Positions 27,382 to 38,100 of a stretch of 64,000 nucleotides of DNA are shown here, in pieces. The first letter of the stretch is position 1, and every line of letters begins with the position of its first letter. Both the position numbers and the translations under genes were made by a program. This stretch comes from Anaerosolibacter sp. (GTDB lineage: Bacteria; Bacillota; Clostridia; Peptostreptococcales; Thermotaleaceae). The notes below the pieces were generated by a model. It saw only the letters and a list, made by a program, of their open reading frames with translations, was not told the origin of the DNA and made no database searches. The stretch spans positions 1 through 64,000 of the forward strand of contig NZ_JARBTM010000026.1 of assembly GCF_029240175.1 (NCBI RefSeq), written 5' to 3'.

Positions 27382-27804
27382 TTAAGCATCTTTCTTACTA
27401 TTGAACCCATTTCCTCTTCTTGTATCTCTCATATTCTTTTTAAGCTGCTGATGTTTTTCATCGCTGTCTTTTAAGAATTTAGAAAGTTTATCTTCGAAGG
27501 ATAAACTAGGCTCTGCATTCTTTTTTTGCCAATCAAGCTGCGCGGGCTGGTGACTTTTTTTAGGAGGTTTTTCCTGTGCCTGCCGGATGGAGAGACTAAT
27601 CTTTCCATTACCATCAATTGCAATTATTTTTACCATGACTTTTTGCTGTTCTTTTAAATAAGTCCGTATATCTTTTACATAATCATCTGCCACTTCTGAA
27701 ATATGACATAATCCTGTTTTCCCTTGTGGTAGTTGAATAAAAGCACCGAAGTTCGTAATGCCTGTCACCGTGCCCTCAACAACTTTTCCTATTTCAACCG
27801 GCAT
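27382..27804 (-). CDS. S1 RNA-binding domain protein, YabR-like
   Basis: A 140-residue protein with one S1 domain at the N-terminus (about residues 4-72: GTVTGITNFGAFIQL, GLCHISEVADDYV, KISLSIRQ) and a basic, low-complexity tail. It corresponds to YabR of B. subtilis and polynucleotide phosphorylase-like S1 proteins. It probably binds RNA or ribosomes. It follows divIC, the same order as in B. subtilis, and has its own terminator. Confidence 0.92.
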   Translation of the reverse strand: MPVEIGKVVEGTVTGITNFGAFIQLPQGKTGLCHISEVADDYVKDIRTYLKEQQKVMVKIIAIDGNGKISLSIRQAQEKPPKKSHQPAQLDWQKKNAEPSLSFEDKLSKFLKDSDEKHQQLKKNMRDTRRGNGFNSKKDA

Positions 27805-27905
27805 AAATAAAATCTTCCTCCTTATATATTATTCACAACTTTACTAGACCTATTATAATTTATTATTTCAAGCCTGTCAACAATCTGGCCTCTAGCTTTA
27901 TAGCT

Positions 27906-28223
27906 TCATTGACTGTATTTGGACTTATGCATATCAATATAAATAATTTCATTGGGTTTTACCATCTTCAATTGCTCTCGGGCTACCTTTTCGATAAACT
28001 CAGGCGTATTGGCATTCTTTACTTCTTCCTCTCGACGAGCAACCTCTTGTTTCAATTGTTCCACCTTACTCTTATAGACTTCTTCTTGCTCTGTCAAGGC
28101 ATGAAGCCTAATTTGCTGATCTACAAAAACCCACGCCACATAGAGTCCTACAACCAAAAGGATCATATAGAATGGTCTATTGCCTTTTCGTATTCTCTTC
28201 TTCTTTTGTTCTATCGTATCCAT
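27906..28223 (-). CDS. divIC: Septum formation initiator DivIC/FtsB family
   Basis: Bitopic division protein of 105 residues: a short basic cytoplasmic start, one membrane segment (about residues 20-37), then a coiled coil rich in Glu and Lys (about 45-80). It would act with FtsL and DivIB at the septum. The start is set at the ATG 28221-28223, 6 bases after AAGGGTG. Position between yabQ and the S1 gene matches B. subtilis. Confidence 0.92.
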   Translation of the reverse strand: MDTIEQKKKRIRKGNRPFYMILLVVGLYVAWVFVDQQIRLHALTEQEEVYKSKVEQLKQEVARREEEVKNANTPEFIEKVAREQLKMVKPNEIIYIDMHKSKYSQ

Positions 28224-28288
28224 ATGTTTCACCCTTTTTTATATACCAGCTTCTGTAATATTATTCTATACGCTCATAGGATTTCCTG

Positions 28289-28798
28289 CTACTTTTTTTT
28301 CATAACAGTTTTTATGTATTTTCTTATATCTTTAGCAATTCGTCGAGGTATTGTACCAATTCTCCTGCACCGATAGTAGAATGGCATAACCTTCTTCTTC
28401 ATCCATCGATAAGGTTTCTTTGACCACTGTATCAATAGTTTTATCGGATAAATCATTTTATTTATTAAGCTTATGATTATCTTTTTCAAAAACCATAATA
28501 GATACACGCTGGTACTGATAATGGTACTGCTTAACAGTCTATTATATAGAATACTCCCAATTGCAAATCCTAAAAATGTATAAAATCGCAACTGTCCTGA
28601 ATTGCTAAACAGCAGTACTACAATAGCTACCCCAGAAATAACTATCCAAAAAATTAGGTCCTGAATGAATGTAGCAATTTTCTTAGGCTTAAAAATCAGC
28701 CTTAAAATTCTATATAGATCGTAAATAAAACCGATTAAAATACCACCATACATGGTGGCTAAGAAAACATACACTTGCTCAGATACTGACATGGCCAT
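28289..28798 (-). CDS. yabQ: Spore cortex protein YabQ
   Basis: Membrane protein of about 169 residues needed in B. subtilis for spore cortex formation. Family features are the N-terminal MSVSEQVYVFLATMYGGILIG segment with a following YDLYR motif, then further hydrophobic stretches and a strongly basic C-terminal tail. I place the start at 28796-28798, six bases after GGGGTG. A terminator separates it from yabP upstream. Confidence 0.92.
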   Translation of the reverse strand: MAMSVSEQVYVFLATMYGGILIGFIYDLYRILRLIFKPKKIATFIQDLIFWIVISGVAIVVLLFSNSGQLRFYTFLGFAIGSILYNRLLSSTIISTSVYLLWFLKKIIISLINKMIYPIKLLIQWSKKPYRWMKKKVMPFYYRCRRIGTIPRRIAKDIRKYIKTVMKKK

Positions 28799-28831
28799 CA
28801 AAGTCACCCCAATCTTTCATACAATCCGTTC

Positions 28832-28859
28832 AAAAAAATAACCGCCATGCGGTTATTTA
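28832..28859 (-). terminator. yabP terminator
   Basis: Stem AATAACCGC-AT-GCGGTTATT followed by a U run on the minus strand, between yabP and yabQ. Confidence 0.85.
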
Positions 28860-29143
28860 AACATCTTTCCTAGGAATCCTGCGCCTTTATTCTGTAAGCT
28901 TTCACGATCACTATAAACCAAAGAGTATACATGCCCTTCTAGCATAACATTTCCATCTTCTAGGTTGAGTTTGCTTATATTTAGTTCAGTACCCTTCACT
29001 GTAAGTACGCCTTGTACGGTTTCTATCAATACGGTGTTCTCATTGAAACTATCTACATGTTCTACCCCTGATATGCTTAGCTTCCCCCGATTCTCCAAAA
29101 TTAGGTTGTGATTCTTACTCTTGGCTACCCTTCTGTCTTCCAC
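28853..29143 (-). CDS. yabP: Sporulation protein YabP
   Basis: A 96-residue protein of the YabP/YqfC family: LENRGKLSISGVEHVDSFNE at the start and VKGTELNISKLNLEDGNVML in the second half, with repeated beta-strand character. YabP takes part in spore coat or cortex assembly in B. subtilis. It starts with GTG, seven bases after AGAGGTG. It lies between the S4 gene and yabQ as in Bacillus. Confidence 0.94.
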   Translation of the reverse strand: MEDRRVAKSKNHNLILENRGKLSISGVEHVDSFNENTVLIETVQGVLTVKGTELNISKLNLEDGNVMLEGHVYSLVYSDRESLQNKGAGFLGKMFK

Positions 29144-29230
29144 CTATACTCACCTCTTTACAACGATAGTAGACTTCTTTGTAAAAGATATTCTTATCAA
29201 CTTGTCCTTATGCATAATTTCCTATATATA

Positions 29231-29263
29231 AACAAAATAGCACCTTTATCATTAGGTGCTATT
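29231..29263 (-). terminator. Terminator after the S4-domain gene
   Basis: Stem ATAGCACCTAATG-A-TAAAGGTGCTAT, unpaired in the centre, followed by TTTTGTTT on the minus strand. Confidence 0.8.
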
Positions 29264-29501
29264 CGATGACTTTATACATTTCTTTAGAAGATTCTTTTGT
29301 CACATGTTCAGAAATATCGGTTACTTCGACAGTGGTACTTTTTGTTCCAAATTCCAAGATAATCCGATCTCCAATTTTTACCTCTGTGCCCGCCTTAGCT
29401 ACTTGTCCATTGACACGGATGCGGCCTTGATCACAGGCTTCCTTTGCGATGGTCCTTCTTTTGATCAATCTTGAATTCTTCAAAAATTTGTCTATTCTCA
29501 T
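29259..29501 (-). CDS. S4 RNA-binding protein, RqcP/YabO-like
   Basis: An 80-residue S4-domain protein (MRIDKFLKNSRLIKRRTIAK, then GRIRVNGQVAKAGTEVKIGD). B. subtilis YabO (RqcP) works with RqcH in adding alanine tails to nascent chains on stalled large subunits, so a role in ribosome quality control is likely from homology. The start at 29499-29501 is 5 bases after GGAGG; an ATG five codons earlier overlaps the ribosome site. Confidence 0.92.
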   Translation of the reverse strand: MRIDKFLKNSRLIKRRTIAKEACDQGRIRVNGQVAKAGTEVKIGDRIILEFGTKSTTVEVTDISEHVTKESSKEMYKVIE

Positions 29502-29522
29502 TTTGTCCTCCGTCATTACGTA

Positions 29523-29550
29523 AACAAAAAAAGCAGCCTAAGCTGCCTTT
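29523..29550 (-). terminator. hup terminator
   Basis: Stem AGGCAGC-TTA-GGCTGCTT with a run of seven U on the minus strand. Confidence 0.85.
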
Positions 29551-29554
29551 CCTA

Positions 29555-29833
29555 TTAAGCGTTTACCATATCCTTAAGGGCTTTTCCTGCTTTGAAAACA
29601 GGAGCCTTAGAAGCTGGGATTTCAATCACTTGCTCAGGATTTCTTGGGTTTCTTCCTTGTCTTTCTTTTCTTTCTCTTACATCAAATGTACCAAATCCAA
29701 CTAATTGTACCTTGTCATTTTTTGCAAGAGCCTCTTCTACACTTTTCATGAATGCATTTAATGCAGTTTCTGCATCCTTCTTCGTAAGACCTGATTTTTC
29801 TGCCATGCTCGCAACTAATTCAGCTTTATTCAC
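29555..29833 (-). CDS. hup: DNA-binding protein HU
   Basis: Histone-like nucleoid protein of 92 residues: MNKAELVASMAEKSGLTKKDAE at the N-terminus, then GFGTFDVRERKERQGRNPR carrying the DNA-binding arm with the conserved RNP. GTG start after AGGAGG. Located between mazG and the S4 gene, an arrangement shared by many Clostridia. Confidence 0.96.
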   Translation of the reverse strand: MNKAELVASMAEKSGLTKKDAETALNAFMKSVEEALAKNDKVQLVGFGTFDVRERKERQGRNPRNPEQVIEIPASKAPVFKAGKALKDMVNA

Positions 29834-29900
29834 AAATATACCTCCTCATCTTTTTTGATACGTATAGCATATTCTCTCTTTTGTTGCAAAATCCTTCTTT

Positions 29901-31391
29901 TTACTTGTATTTTTTATCATTTTTTTTATTTTTATGTATTTTTGCCAAATTCCACAACTGGTCCATTTCCTCTAAGGTCATTTCCTCCAGCTGGGTATTT
30001 AAGGTCTTTGCATGTTCTTCCATAAAGGCAAACCGTTGAATAAACTTTTCATTGGTCTGATTCAACGCCAGCTCAGGCTCAACTTTCAAAAACCTAGCCA
30101 TATTTACAATGGCAAAAATCAAGTCCCCTAGTTCTTCTGTTATTTTATCTGTGTGCTCCGTCTGATATACTTCTAATAACTCATCCAATTCTTCTTTGAC
30201 CTTTTCGAGGGCCCCCTCCACAGAATCCCAATCAAAACCAATAGCGGCAGCTTTCTTCTGGATTTTATAGCTCCTCATAAGGGCAGGCAATGGCTTAGGA
30301 ATGCGTAGTAGAGATTCCGTATGGGTTCTTACATCCTTTTCTTTCCGCTTCATCTCCTCCCATCGTTCTAAAGCACCTGCATCTGTAGTCTCCTTGTTTT
30401 CACCAAACACATGGGGATGCCTATAGATCAGTTTCCTGCTAATACCTGTAATCACATCCTGCATATCGAAGTATCCTTCTTCCACTGCGATTTGGGCATG
30501 AAATACAATTTGCAGCAGTAAATCGCCTAATTCTTCTACAAGCAACTCCATATCGTCATTGTCAAGGGCCTCTAGCACTTCATAGGTTTCCTCAAGAAGA
30601 TAAGGCCTTAGGCTTTCATGGGTTTGCTTCAAGTCCCAAGGACACCCTTCCTTACTCCTTAATGTTGCCATTATTTCTACAAGATTATTCATATTATAGT
30701 ATTTTTCCCATTTGTCGTCAACTTTGGGCACATAAACACTAGTTAAATAATCCACCCATTCCAAATGATCCAACTCATGGAGTGAAACCCATTCAACCCT
30801 TTGAATTTCAGGGACTCCAGCCCCCTTAATGACGCAAATTGGATATTGATCTGGATAATAGGACATTAGTCTTAATTTTATATCAGCAGCCACTGCTTGA
30901 TTATAGACTTGCGTGACGATTATATCCATATCCGTATCAGGTTTTTGATGGGATAACTGAAGACCATCTATAATCTGAAGGCCGCCAATGGGATCCTTTT
31001 TCAATACTTGAAAAATCCCTTCGATAAAACTCATGCTCGGTAAAATTTCTATCTCATAGCCATGACTTTCAGCTCTTTCCAATAGTTTTTGGACTGTATA
31101 CTCTGCCACCAAGGGACTGCCCGGTACTCCATAAACGATATCTTCATCTCTTAATCGTTCTATGATATCATCGGCAATGGCATCATACACCTCATCAAAG
31201 CTATCCTTTTCATCATAATAATGATCCATGCTTTCCATGGAAAATCCCAAGGATGCTAAGTAATCTACCACTGGATGTTTTTGGGTCCTAAGTAGGATTT
31301 TTCTACTTTCTTTTATTTTTTCCATGACACCAAGGGTTAAAGAATTCTTACTCCCTGGCCCGAGACCGACAATGGTAAGCTTATGACCCAT
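29901..31391 (-). CDS. mazG: MazG nucleotide pyrophosphohydrolase with N-terminal methylase-like domain
   Basis: YabN-type fusion of 496 residues. The first 220 or so residues form a tetrapyrrole methylase-like domain (ITIVGLGPGSKNSLTLG, GVPGSPLVAEYTV). Two MazG units follow (first with CPWDLKQTHESLRPYLLEE and EELGDLLLQIVFHA; second with EELGDLIFAIVNMAR) that hydrolyse aberrant NTPs using Mg2+ at EExxD-type helices. The role of the methylase-like part is unclear. It lies between spoVB-like and hup as in B. subtilis yabM-yabN. Confidence 0.95.
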   Translation of the reverse strand: MGHKLTIVGLGPGSKNSLTLGVMEKIKESRKILLRTQKHPVVDYLASLGFSMESMDHYYDEKDSFDEVYDAIADDIIERLRDEDIVYGVPGSPLVAEYTVQKLLERAESHGYEIEILPSMSFIEGIFQVLKKDPIGGLQIIDGLQLSHQKPDTDMDIIVTQVYNQAVAADIKLRLMSYYPDQYPICVIKGAGVPEIQRVEWVSLHELDHLEWVDYLTSVYVPKVDDKWEKYYNMNNLVEIMATLRSKEGCPWDLKQTHESLRPYLLEETYEVLEALDNDDMELLVEELGDLLLQIVFHAQIAVEEGYFDMQDVITGISRKLIYRHPHVFGENKETTDAGALERWEEMKRKEKDVRTHTESLLRIPKPLPALMRSYKIQKKAAAIGFDWDSVEGALEKVKEELDELLEVYQTEHTDKITEELGDLIFAIVNMARFLKVEPELALNQTNEKFIQRFAFMEEHAKTLNTQLEEMTLEEMDQLWNLAKIHKNKKNDKKYK

Positions 31392-31434
31392 TGCTATCCA
31401 CCTGCTTTCAACATAGGTTTGGCTTTACGCCATA

Positions 31435-33042
31435 TTATTTCCTTATCAAGCCTAAAATACGCAGCACTTTTACTATTTTCTTGCCGCCTGGCATCACTTG
31501 GAAATCCTCTTCCGTAATACCTCCAGTGGTTAATAGCATTAGTCCATAAATCAGCGCACCGATGGAGATGGCTAACACCGTAGTCAGTCGATTCCCTAAG
31601 ATAGGAACCAATTGATTATAAACCACTAATACAGAGACACTCATGGCCGCTACGGCAATCAAAGGCTTTACAATAAACTGCACCACGTTAAAGGACGTAT
31701 GGGTAATCCGCCTTACGGCTAAGAAGTTCAGCAAAGCTGTCACCCCATAGGTTACAACAGTTCCTATGGCAGCACCCTTTACATTAATGGCATAAATACC
31801 TGTGAGGGTATAAGTCAAAATTATTTTGAATATAGATCCAATTGCTAAGTTCATTACAGGGATGCTGGGTTTCCCCAATCCCTGGAGGATTCCAGTAAAC
31901 GTCTGCACTAAGGTAAGAAATACCAATCCAATCGATAGGATGGCTAAAGGTCCTGCAGCATTTAAAGCACTCTCTACCTGCATAGGATAAAGAAGCATCA
32001 TAATTGGTTTAGACAAAGTTACCAGTCCTACGGCTGCCGGGAGTCCAATGAGCAGTGTCGCCCGTGTACCTGTCTGAATGACGTTCTGTATTCCCTTATG
32101 ATCTCTTCTCTGACTGGCATCAGAGATTGCTGGTACCAAACTCATGGCAAGGGCAACAGTAAGAACCTGGGGTAAGTTAATCAAAGTCAATGCCATCCCC
32201 GTCAACTGTCCATATAGACTGTTTGCCTCTTCGTAAGTAAATCCTACATCTTGTAGTCTTCTCATAACGATTGCCACGTCAATCATATTCATGACAGGCA
32301 TGATGGCAGCACCAATGGTGATAGGAATCGCTATACGAAGCAGCTTCGAAATGATTGCACCAGATGATTCCTGCTGGATGTGGGCATTGCTTTGAATCTC
32401 CAGCATAATTTGATTTCTTCTACGATAATAAATATATACAATGATCAGCGTTCCTGTAATCGCACCGGCCGCTGCTCCAAAAACAGCGCCAGCTGATGCA
32501 ATTTCAGGGCCTCTGTCTAATAAAAACACTGCTAATCCTAAACCCACGATTACCCTTCCAAATTGTTCTATCACCTGGGAGATAGCGGTGGGCGTCATAT
32601 CCTGCATACCTTGAAAATATCCACGATAGGCAGCCATAACCGGTACAAAAAGTAGTGCGGGTACTACAGCCAACATCGAATAATATGCATTTGGATTTTT
32701 AATTAACTCTACAATGGTTCTGGCACCGAAGAATATAATGCTCGATGTGATAATCCCTGTGACGAAAAGCAGTACAAATGACACTTTGAAGACACGATGG
32801 GCACCATAGCGATCACCTATAGCTCTTCTCTCTGCCACAAGCTTTGAAATAGCTGTGGGAATCCCTGCCGTGGATATGGTCAATAACAATACATAGATTG
32901 GATAGGAAGCTTGATAATACCCTAATCCTGTGTCTCCAATAATATTTCCCAAGGGAATCCTGAAGAATGCGCCTAGTATCTTTACGATAATCCCTGCTAC
33001 CCCTAGGATAGCAGCCCCTTTTAAGAATGATTTATTGCTCAT
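31435..33042 (-). CDS. SpoVB/MurJ-like polysaccharide flippase
   Basis: Integral membrane protein of 535 residues with about fourteen hydrophobic segments, in the MVF/PST transporter group. N-terminal GAAILGVAGIIVKILGAFFRIPLGNIIG is the typical SpoVB family opening (family position), and QGMQDMTPTAISQVIEQFGRV is conserved. In this position B. subtilis has yabM (MurJ/SpoVB family), which moves cell-wall or spore-cortex lipid intermediates across the membrane. Confidence 0.92.
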   Translation of the reverse strand: MSNKSFLKGAAILGVAGIIVKILGAFFRIPLGNIIGDTGLGYYQASYPIYVLLLTISTAGIPTAISKLVAERRAIGDRYGAHRVFKVSFVLLFVTGIITSSIIFFGARTIVELIKNPNAYYSMLAVVPALLFVPVMAAYRGYFQGMQDMTPTAISQVIEQFGRVIVGLGLAVFLLDRGPEIASAGAVFGAAAGAITGTLIIVYIYYRRRNQIMLEIQSNAHIQQESSGAIISKLLRIAIPITIGAAIMPVMNMIDVAIVMRRLQDVGFTYEEANSLYGQLTGMALTLINLPQVLTVALAMSLVPAISDASQRRDHKGIQNVIQTGTRATLLIGLPAAVGLVTLSKPIMMLLYPMQVESALNAAGPLAILSIGLVFLTLVQTFTGILQGLGKPSIPVMNLAIGSIFKIILTYTLTGIYAINVKGAAIGTVVTYGVTALLNFLAVRRITHTSFNVVQFIVKPLIAVAAMSVSVLVVYNQLVPILGNRLTTVLAISIGALIYGLMLLTTGGITEEDFQVMPGGKKIVKVLRILGLIRK

Positions 33043-33133
33043 TGATTCTCCTCCAATTCTTCTCTCCCTCTGCTGAGAATGTTTAAATTCTTCTTACTTA
33101 TAGACTACAAAAGCTTCTTGCTAGAACAAATCT

Positions 33134-33142
33134 ATTATACCA
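33134..33142 (-). promoter_or_regulatory. Extended -10 promoter of the spoVB-like/mazG operon
   Basis: Minus-strand TGGTATAAT is a perfect -10 with the TGn extension. There is no good -35 box 17 bases upstream. It sits about 90 bases before the start codon. Confidence 0.45.
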
Positions 33143-33211
33143 AAATTGCCGATGATTTGTTATAGTTTATTCTCCTTTATAGCTATCCATTCACAGTGAA
33201 CTTTTGCTAAA

Positions 33212-33245
33212 TACAAAAAAGTAGCAGTGGATTTCTGCTACTTTT
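33212..33245 (-). terminator. spoVT terminator
   Basis: Stem AAAAGTAGCAG / CTGCTACTTTT on the minus strand followed by TTGTATTT. Confidence 0.88.
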
Positions 33246-33276
33246 ACTACGATTATGTAGTATGATACCATTGGCT

Positions 33277-33828
33277 TTATTGCTCCATTTGTTTACCTAG
33301 GAAATTAGCTGCCGTTTCTGCTACTTTAGCTTCCAAATCTCCCATTGCTCTATTGGCATCCTTTGATAACAATATTACGGAGCCAATTGGATCTCCTTGT
33401 GTGATGATTGGAACAATTACTTGAGATGTATACCGTTTCTCTTCTCCTTCATCTGCTGCTAAAGCACAGGTTTTTTCCTTTTCATTAATGACTAAGTTTT
33501 TCTTGTCTTCCATGACCTTCTCTAAACTTTTACTTACTCTTTTTTCTAAATATTCTTTTTTAGATCCGCCTGCCACAGCGATGATGGTATCTCGATCAGT
33601 AATAACAGCTGTGTGACCCAACGCATCATAGAGGGACTCAGAATACTCACTTGCGAACTCAGTTAACTCTCCTATTGGTGAGTATTTTTTCAGAATAACT
33701 TCGCCTTCTCTATCAGTAAAGATTTCTAGTGGGTCTCCTTCTCTTATACGAAGCGTTCGCCTTATTTCCTTCGGAATCACAACTCTACCTAAATCGTCAA
33801 TTCGTCTAACTATGCCTGTTGCTTTCAA
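33277..33828 (-). CDS. spoVT: Stage V sporulation protein T
   Basis: AbrB-family regulator of sigma-G genes in the forespore, 183 residues. The N-terminal AbrB DNA-binding domain (KATGIVRRIDDLGRVVIPKE, then LRIREGDPLEIF) is followed by a GAF-like domain. TTG start, eight bases after AGGAGGG. It is monocistronic, with a terminator after it and 280 bases of AT-rich DNA before it. I could not assign a clear sigma-G promoter. Confidence 0.96.
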   Translation of the reverse strand: MKATGIVRRIDDLGRVVIPKEIRRTLRIREGDPLEIFTDREGEVILKKYSPIGELTEFASEYSESLYDALGHTAVITDRDTIIAVAGGSKKEYLEKRVSKSLEKVMEDKKNLVINEKEKTCALAADEGEEKRYTSQVIVPIITQGDPIGSVILLSKDANRAMGDLEAKVAETAANFLGKQMEQ

Positions 33829-34078
33829 TTGCGTTCCCTCCTACTATACTTATTGTGAACTGGTCATTGTACACTTATTATTTTACTCATGTGTGTTTTT
33901 TATACATGAATGGAAATTTTTCTAAACCTATAGCAATACTTAGAAATGTTGAGTTTACAGTAATTTCCTCGTTTATATAATCTTTAATCATAAACAGTTT
34001 AAATTTTTTTAAATTTTGTTCCTTTAAATAATTATAACAACACCATCTGTTTTTTCTACAATTTTTCTTAACAATAAA

Positions 34079-34101
34079 ATAGAGGCATGATCAATGCCTC
34101 C
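34079..34101 (-). terminator. prsA terminator
   Basis: Perfect palindrome GAGGCATTGATCATGCCTC followed by TATTTTATT on the minus strand. Confidence 0.78.
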
Positions 34102-34107
34102 ATCTTA

Positions 34108-35115
34108 CTATTGGATATTCTCCATGTTTTTTTCAATTTTCTTTTCTTTTTTAATGGACTCAATTTTTTCATTGATTCCGTCTTCTATAAGCTTTCCTCT
34201 GATTTCTTCCTTTACGTCTTCAAAAGACTTTTGCTCACTCTTCTTGTCTACTACCTTAATAATATGATAGCCAAACTCCGTCTTCACCAGTTCACTAATT
34301 TCTCCTGGTTGTAAACTAAAGGACGTTTCTTCGAACTCAGGAACCATCATTCCTCTTCCAAAGTATCCCAAGTCTCCTCCCTGCTGTGCAGAACCGGGAT
34401 CCTCTGAAAACTCAGTAGCAAGCTTTGCAAAATCTTCTCCATTCTTTACCCGTTTCAGTACTTCATTCGCTGTCTCTTCTGCCTTTTTCACTTGATCCGC
34501 TGGCAATGGTTTTCTTTGATCATCTACAGTTTTAAACAAGATATGGGATGCCTTCACTTGAACATCCTTATAAGCATCAATATTTTTATTATAGTAATCC
34601 TCTAGCTTTTTATCGTCTAACCCTAGTTCCTTTTCTGCTTCTTCTCTAAACGTCTTTACATATAGTTCTGTTCTGATTTGATCCTTAATAAAGCTTTCGT
34701 CAATCTTATTTTCTTCGAAAAACTTCTTAATTTCCGCCTGTTGCTCAGTTTTCTGCTGATAATCCGCATATTGTTTTTCAATTTCAGCTTCATCAATAGC
34801 GATTTTGTTTTCTTCCATATACTGAATGATTACTTCATCACTAATCATTTTGTCTAATACATTTTCCTGTACTGCCTGAAGGAATGTTTTGCCGCCCACA
34901 TCTATGCTCCAAATTTCCGTACCATAAACACCCTCATAATTCTTCTTGAAAATAATAAGGTTTTTATTATATTGCTCCTGACTAATTATTTCACTATCTA
35001 CCTTTGCCACTGCTTTCCCAGTGCCTCCACCTACATTACCACTTTGGCAGCCTGATACAATCAATGCTACAACCATTAGTAAAACAAGTGTTACAATTCT
35101 TGCTCTATTTCTCAT
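34108..35115 (-). CDS. prsA: PrsA-like peptidyl-prolyl isomerase lipoprotein
   Basis: Extracytoplasmic foldase of 335 residues. A signal peptide ends in the lipobox LIVSGC, with Cys23 for lipid attachment. A SurA-like N-terminal domain (about 40-170) precedes a parvulin domain (about 185-285; VKASHILFKTVDD, GGDLGYFGRGMMVPEFE, FGYHIIKV). A very charged tail follows. It would help secreted proteins fold at the outer face of the membrane. It lies downstream of mfd. Confidence 0.93.
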   Translation of the reverse strand: MRNRARIVTLVLLMVVALIVSGCQSGNVGGGTGKAVAKVDSEIISQEQYNKNLIIFKKNYEGVYGTEIWSIDVGGKTFLQAVQENVLDKMISDEVIIQYMEENKIAIDEAEIEKQYADYQQKTEQQAEIKKFFEENKIDESFIKDQIRTELYVKTFREEAEKELGLDDKKLEDYYNKNIDAYKDVQVKASHILFKTVDDQRKPLPADQVKKAEETANEVLKRVKNGEDFAKLATEFSEDPGSAQQGGDLGYFGRGMMVPEFEETSFSLQPGEISELVKTEFGYHIIKVVDKKSEQKSFEDVKEEIRGKLIEDGINEKIESIKKEKKIEKNMENIQ

Positions 35116-35178
35116 TTACTTTACACATCCTCTCCCATTACTTCCTTGGTTATTTCCTAATTTTAATTATATATGAAA

Positions 35179-38100
35179 TCAATTCCTATGAAAACCACTA
35201 ATTTTTTCTAGAAACTCCCTTATTTCCTTTAGTTTACCTTCTTGAGACTTGCACTTCAAACGAATATAAGGGGTCACGCTTCCATGAATTTGTACCCTCT
35301 CCCCATAGGCATCAATCATTCCTGCGATCATCTCCGGTCGGATTCTTCCGCCATCATCAAATTGGAATTTGACAAAGGTATCTCCTTCGATAATAGATAT
35401 CATACCTAGCTGCTGGGCCATGGATTTTATATAAGATATCGATATAAGATTTTGTACCGATCCTGGAATTTCTCCAAATCGATCCTCAATTTCTTCTTCT
35501 ATATCTAAGGCATCTTGCTTTCCTCTCAAGGAAGCAATCTTCTTATAGACCTCCAGCTTGTGGTTTTCATTGGGGATATACGCTTCAGGTATAAAGGCAT
35601 TGACACTGATTTCTATGGTTGTTTCCACTGCTCTTGTGACCTCTTCACCCTTCATCTCCCGGATGGTATCCTCCAAGAGTTTACAGTACAGGTCATAACC
35701 AATGGTAGCCATATGTCCATGCTGTTCTCCCCCAATCAGGTTTCCAGCACCTCGAATTTCTAAATCCCGCATGGCGATCTTGAACCCAGATCCGAATTCC
35801 GTAAACTCTTTGATCGCCTTTAGACGCTTCTCTGCCACTTCTGTAAGCACCTTATCTTTTTGATAGGTAAGATAGGCATAGGCCAGGCGATTGGTTCTCC
35901 CTACCCGTCCACGCAGCTGATATAACTGAGACAGCCCCATCTTATCGGCATCATGGATTACGATGGTATTTACATTGGAGATATCCAGACCTGTTTCAAT
36001 GATTGTTGTGCACACCAGTACATCAAAATCTCCATTCATGAAATCAATCATAACATTTTCTAATTCCCGTTCACCCATTTGTCCGTGGCCTACGGAAATT
36101 CTTGCCTCAGGCAGGAGCTTGCGAAGCCTATTTGCCATTTGCTGTATTCCCTTTACCCGATTAAATACAAAATACACTTGTCCACCCCGATGTAACTCTC
36201 GGATGATTGCCTCTCGAATCATTTCATCATTGTGTTCCATCACATATGTCTGTATCGGATACCTCTCCTCCGGCGGGTCTTCAATGATACTCATATCCCG
36301 CAGACCAATCAATGACATATGAAGGGTTCTTGGAATAGGGGTAGCCGTTAACGTGAGGACATCCACATGCTTTTTCAACTGTTTCAGCGCCTCCTTATGC
36401 TTGACACCAAATCTCTGCTCCTCATCGATGATCAACAACCCTAGATCCTTAAATTGTACATCCTTTGATATGAGTCGATGGGTTCCTACAACGATATCTA
36501 AATTTCCTTGTCTCAATTTTTCAATGATCTCATCCTGCTGTCCATCGGTACGAAATCTACTCAGCATGTCAATGGAAATTGGAAAGTCTGAGAATCGCTG
36601 TATCAAAGTATTATAGTGCTGCTGTGCCAATATGGTGGTGGGCACCAAGATGGCGGCCTGCTTCCCTTCCATCACACACTTAAATGCAGCGCGAATGGCC
36701 ACTTCTGTCTTACCATACCCCACATCTCCACAAAGGAGCCGATCCATAGGTATATGATGTTCCATATCTTTTTTGATCTCACTGATACATTTTAACTGGT
36801 CAGGGGTTTCCTCATAGGGAAATGCGTCCTCAAACTGACTTTGCCATTGGGTATCATGGGAAAATGCATGACCTCTGGTCATCTGCCGCTCGGCATAGAG
36901 GGCCAATAGGTCCTTTGCCATATCTTCAATGGCTCCTTTTACCTTTGCCTTTGCTTTTTTCCATTCTACGCCCCCGAGCTTGTTGAGCTTGGGAGATGCC
37001 CCATCAGATCCAATATACTTTTGTACCAAGTCCATTTGCTCAATCGGTACATACAAAGACCCCCCATCGGAGTATTTTATATGGAGATAATCTTTCTTTG
37101 CCCCCTGGACTTTTAACTGTTCAATTCCTACATATTGTCCGATTCCGTGATTCTCATGAACCACATAGTCTCCAAGATTTAAATCCATAAAAGATTTAAT
37201 AGGCCGTGCATCTTTCTTTTTAGAAGGAGCTTTTTTCTTTTTTACCGTACCAAAAATCTCTTGTTCCGTTACTACCAACAATCGATTGCTGTGATATTCA
37301 AAGCCTTTTGCAAGGCTTCTCTGAAGGATAAAAGTCTGCCCCGAAAGGATTTCTTGATTCTCGTCCTGTATAATACTTACTTCTACCTGATGATTTCGTA
37401 AAACACCCTCTAAATATTTTGCCCGCTCCATGGTGCCACATAAGAGAATTGTTTTATACCCCTTATATTTCCACCGTTTTACCTCTTCAACAAAGATATC
37501 CATCTTTCCATGGAATGATTGTGCCATCCTTGAGGAAAAGTTAATGATACTTTTCGGCGGAAAATCGGAATTATTTTTTGGAAGACTTGTCATGGTAAAT
37601 ACTTGTCTTCCTTGGAGTATGCCAAGAATTTCATCATAACGGAATAAAAGATTCCCTTGGCTAGGTAAAACTTCACCTTTTTCTAATTTGTCCTTATAGG
37701 TCTCTTCGAACTCTTTGTATACGAGATCAGCCTTTTCTCTGACCCTTGATGGCTCATCTACAAAAATCAATGCATCCTCTGCCAAATAATCTACAAAGGA
37801 AAAGGTTTTTTCATAGAAATAGCCAATATAGTTCTCCCATCCTTTACCTACATAGCTATTCTCAATTTCTTCAATCACCTTACATATATTTTCTTCTAAA
37901 TGCTCTCTTATTTTACCCTTAATCTTTTTAGGCAGATGTTTTCTTTCTTCTTGTAACCGAATGATCGCTGCCTTCTTTCTTTCTTGATCAACGATCATCT
38001 CCTGGGCAGGCCCAACAAATACGGTTTTCACTTTTTCAATGGACAATTGACTTTCTAGATCAAAGCTGCGTATTGAATCCACTTCATCATCAAAAAGCTC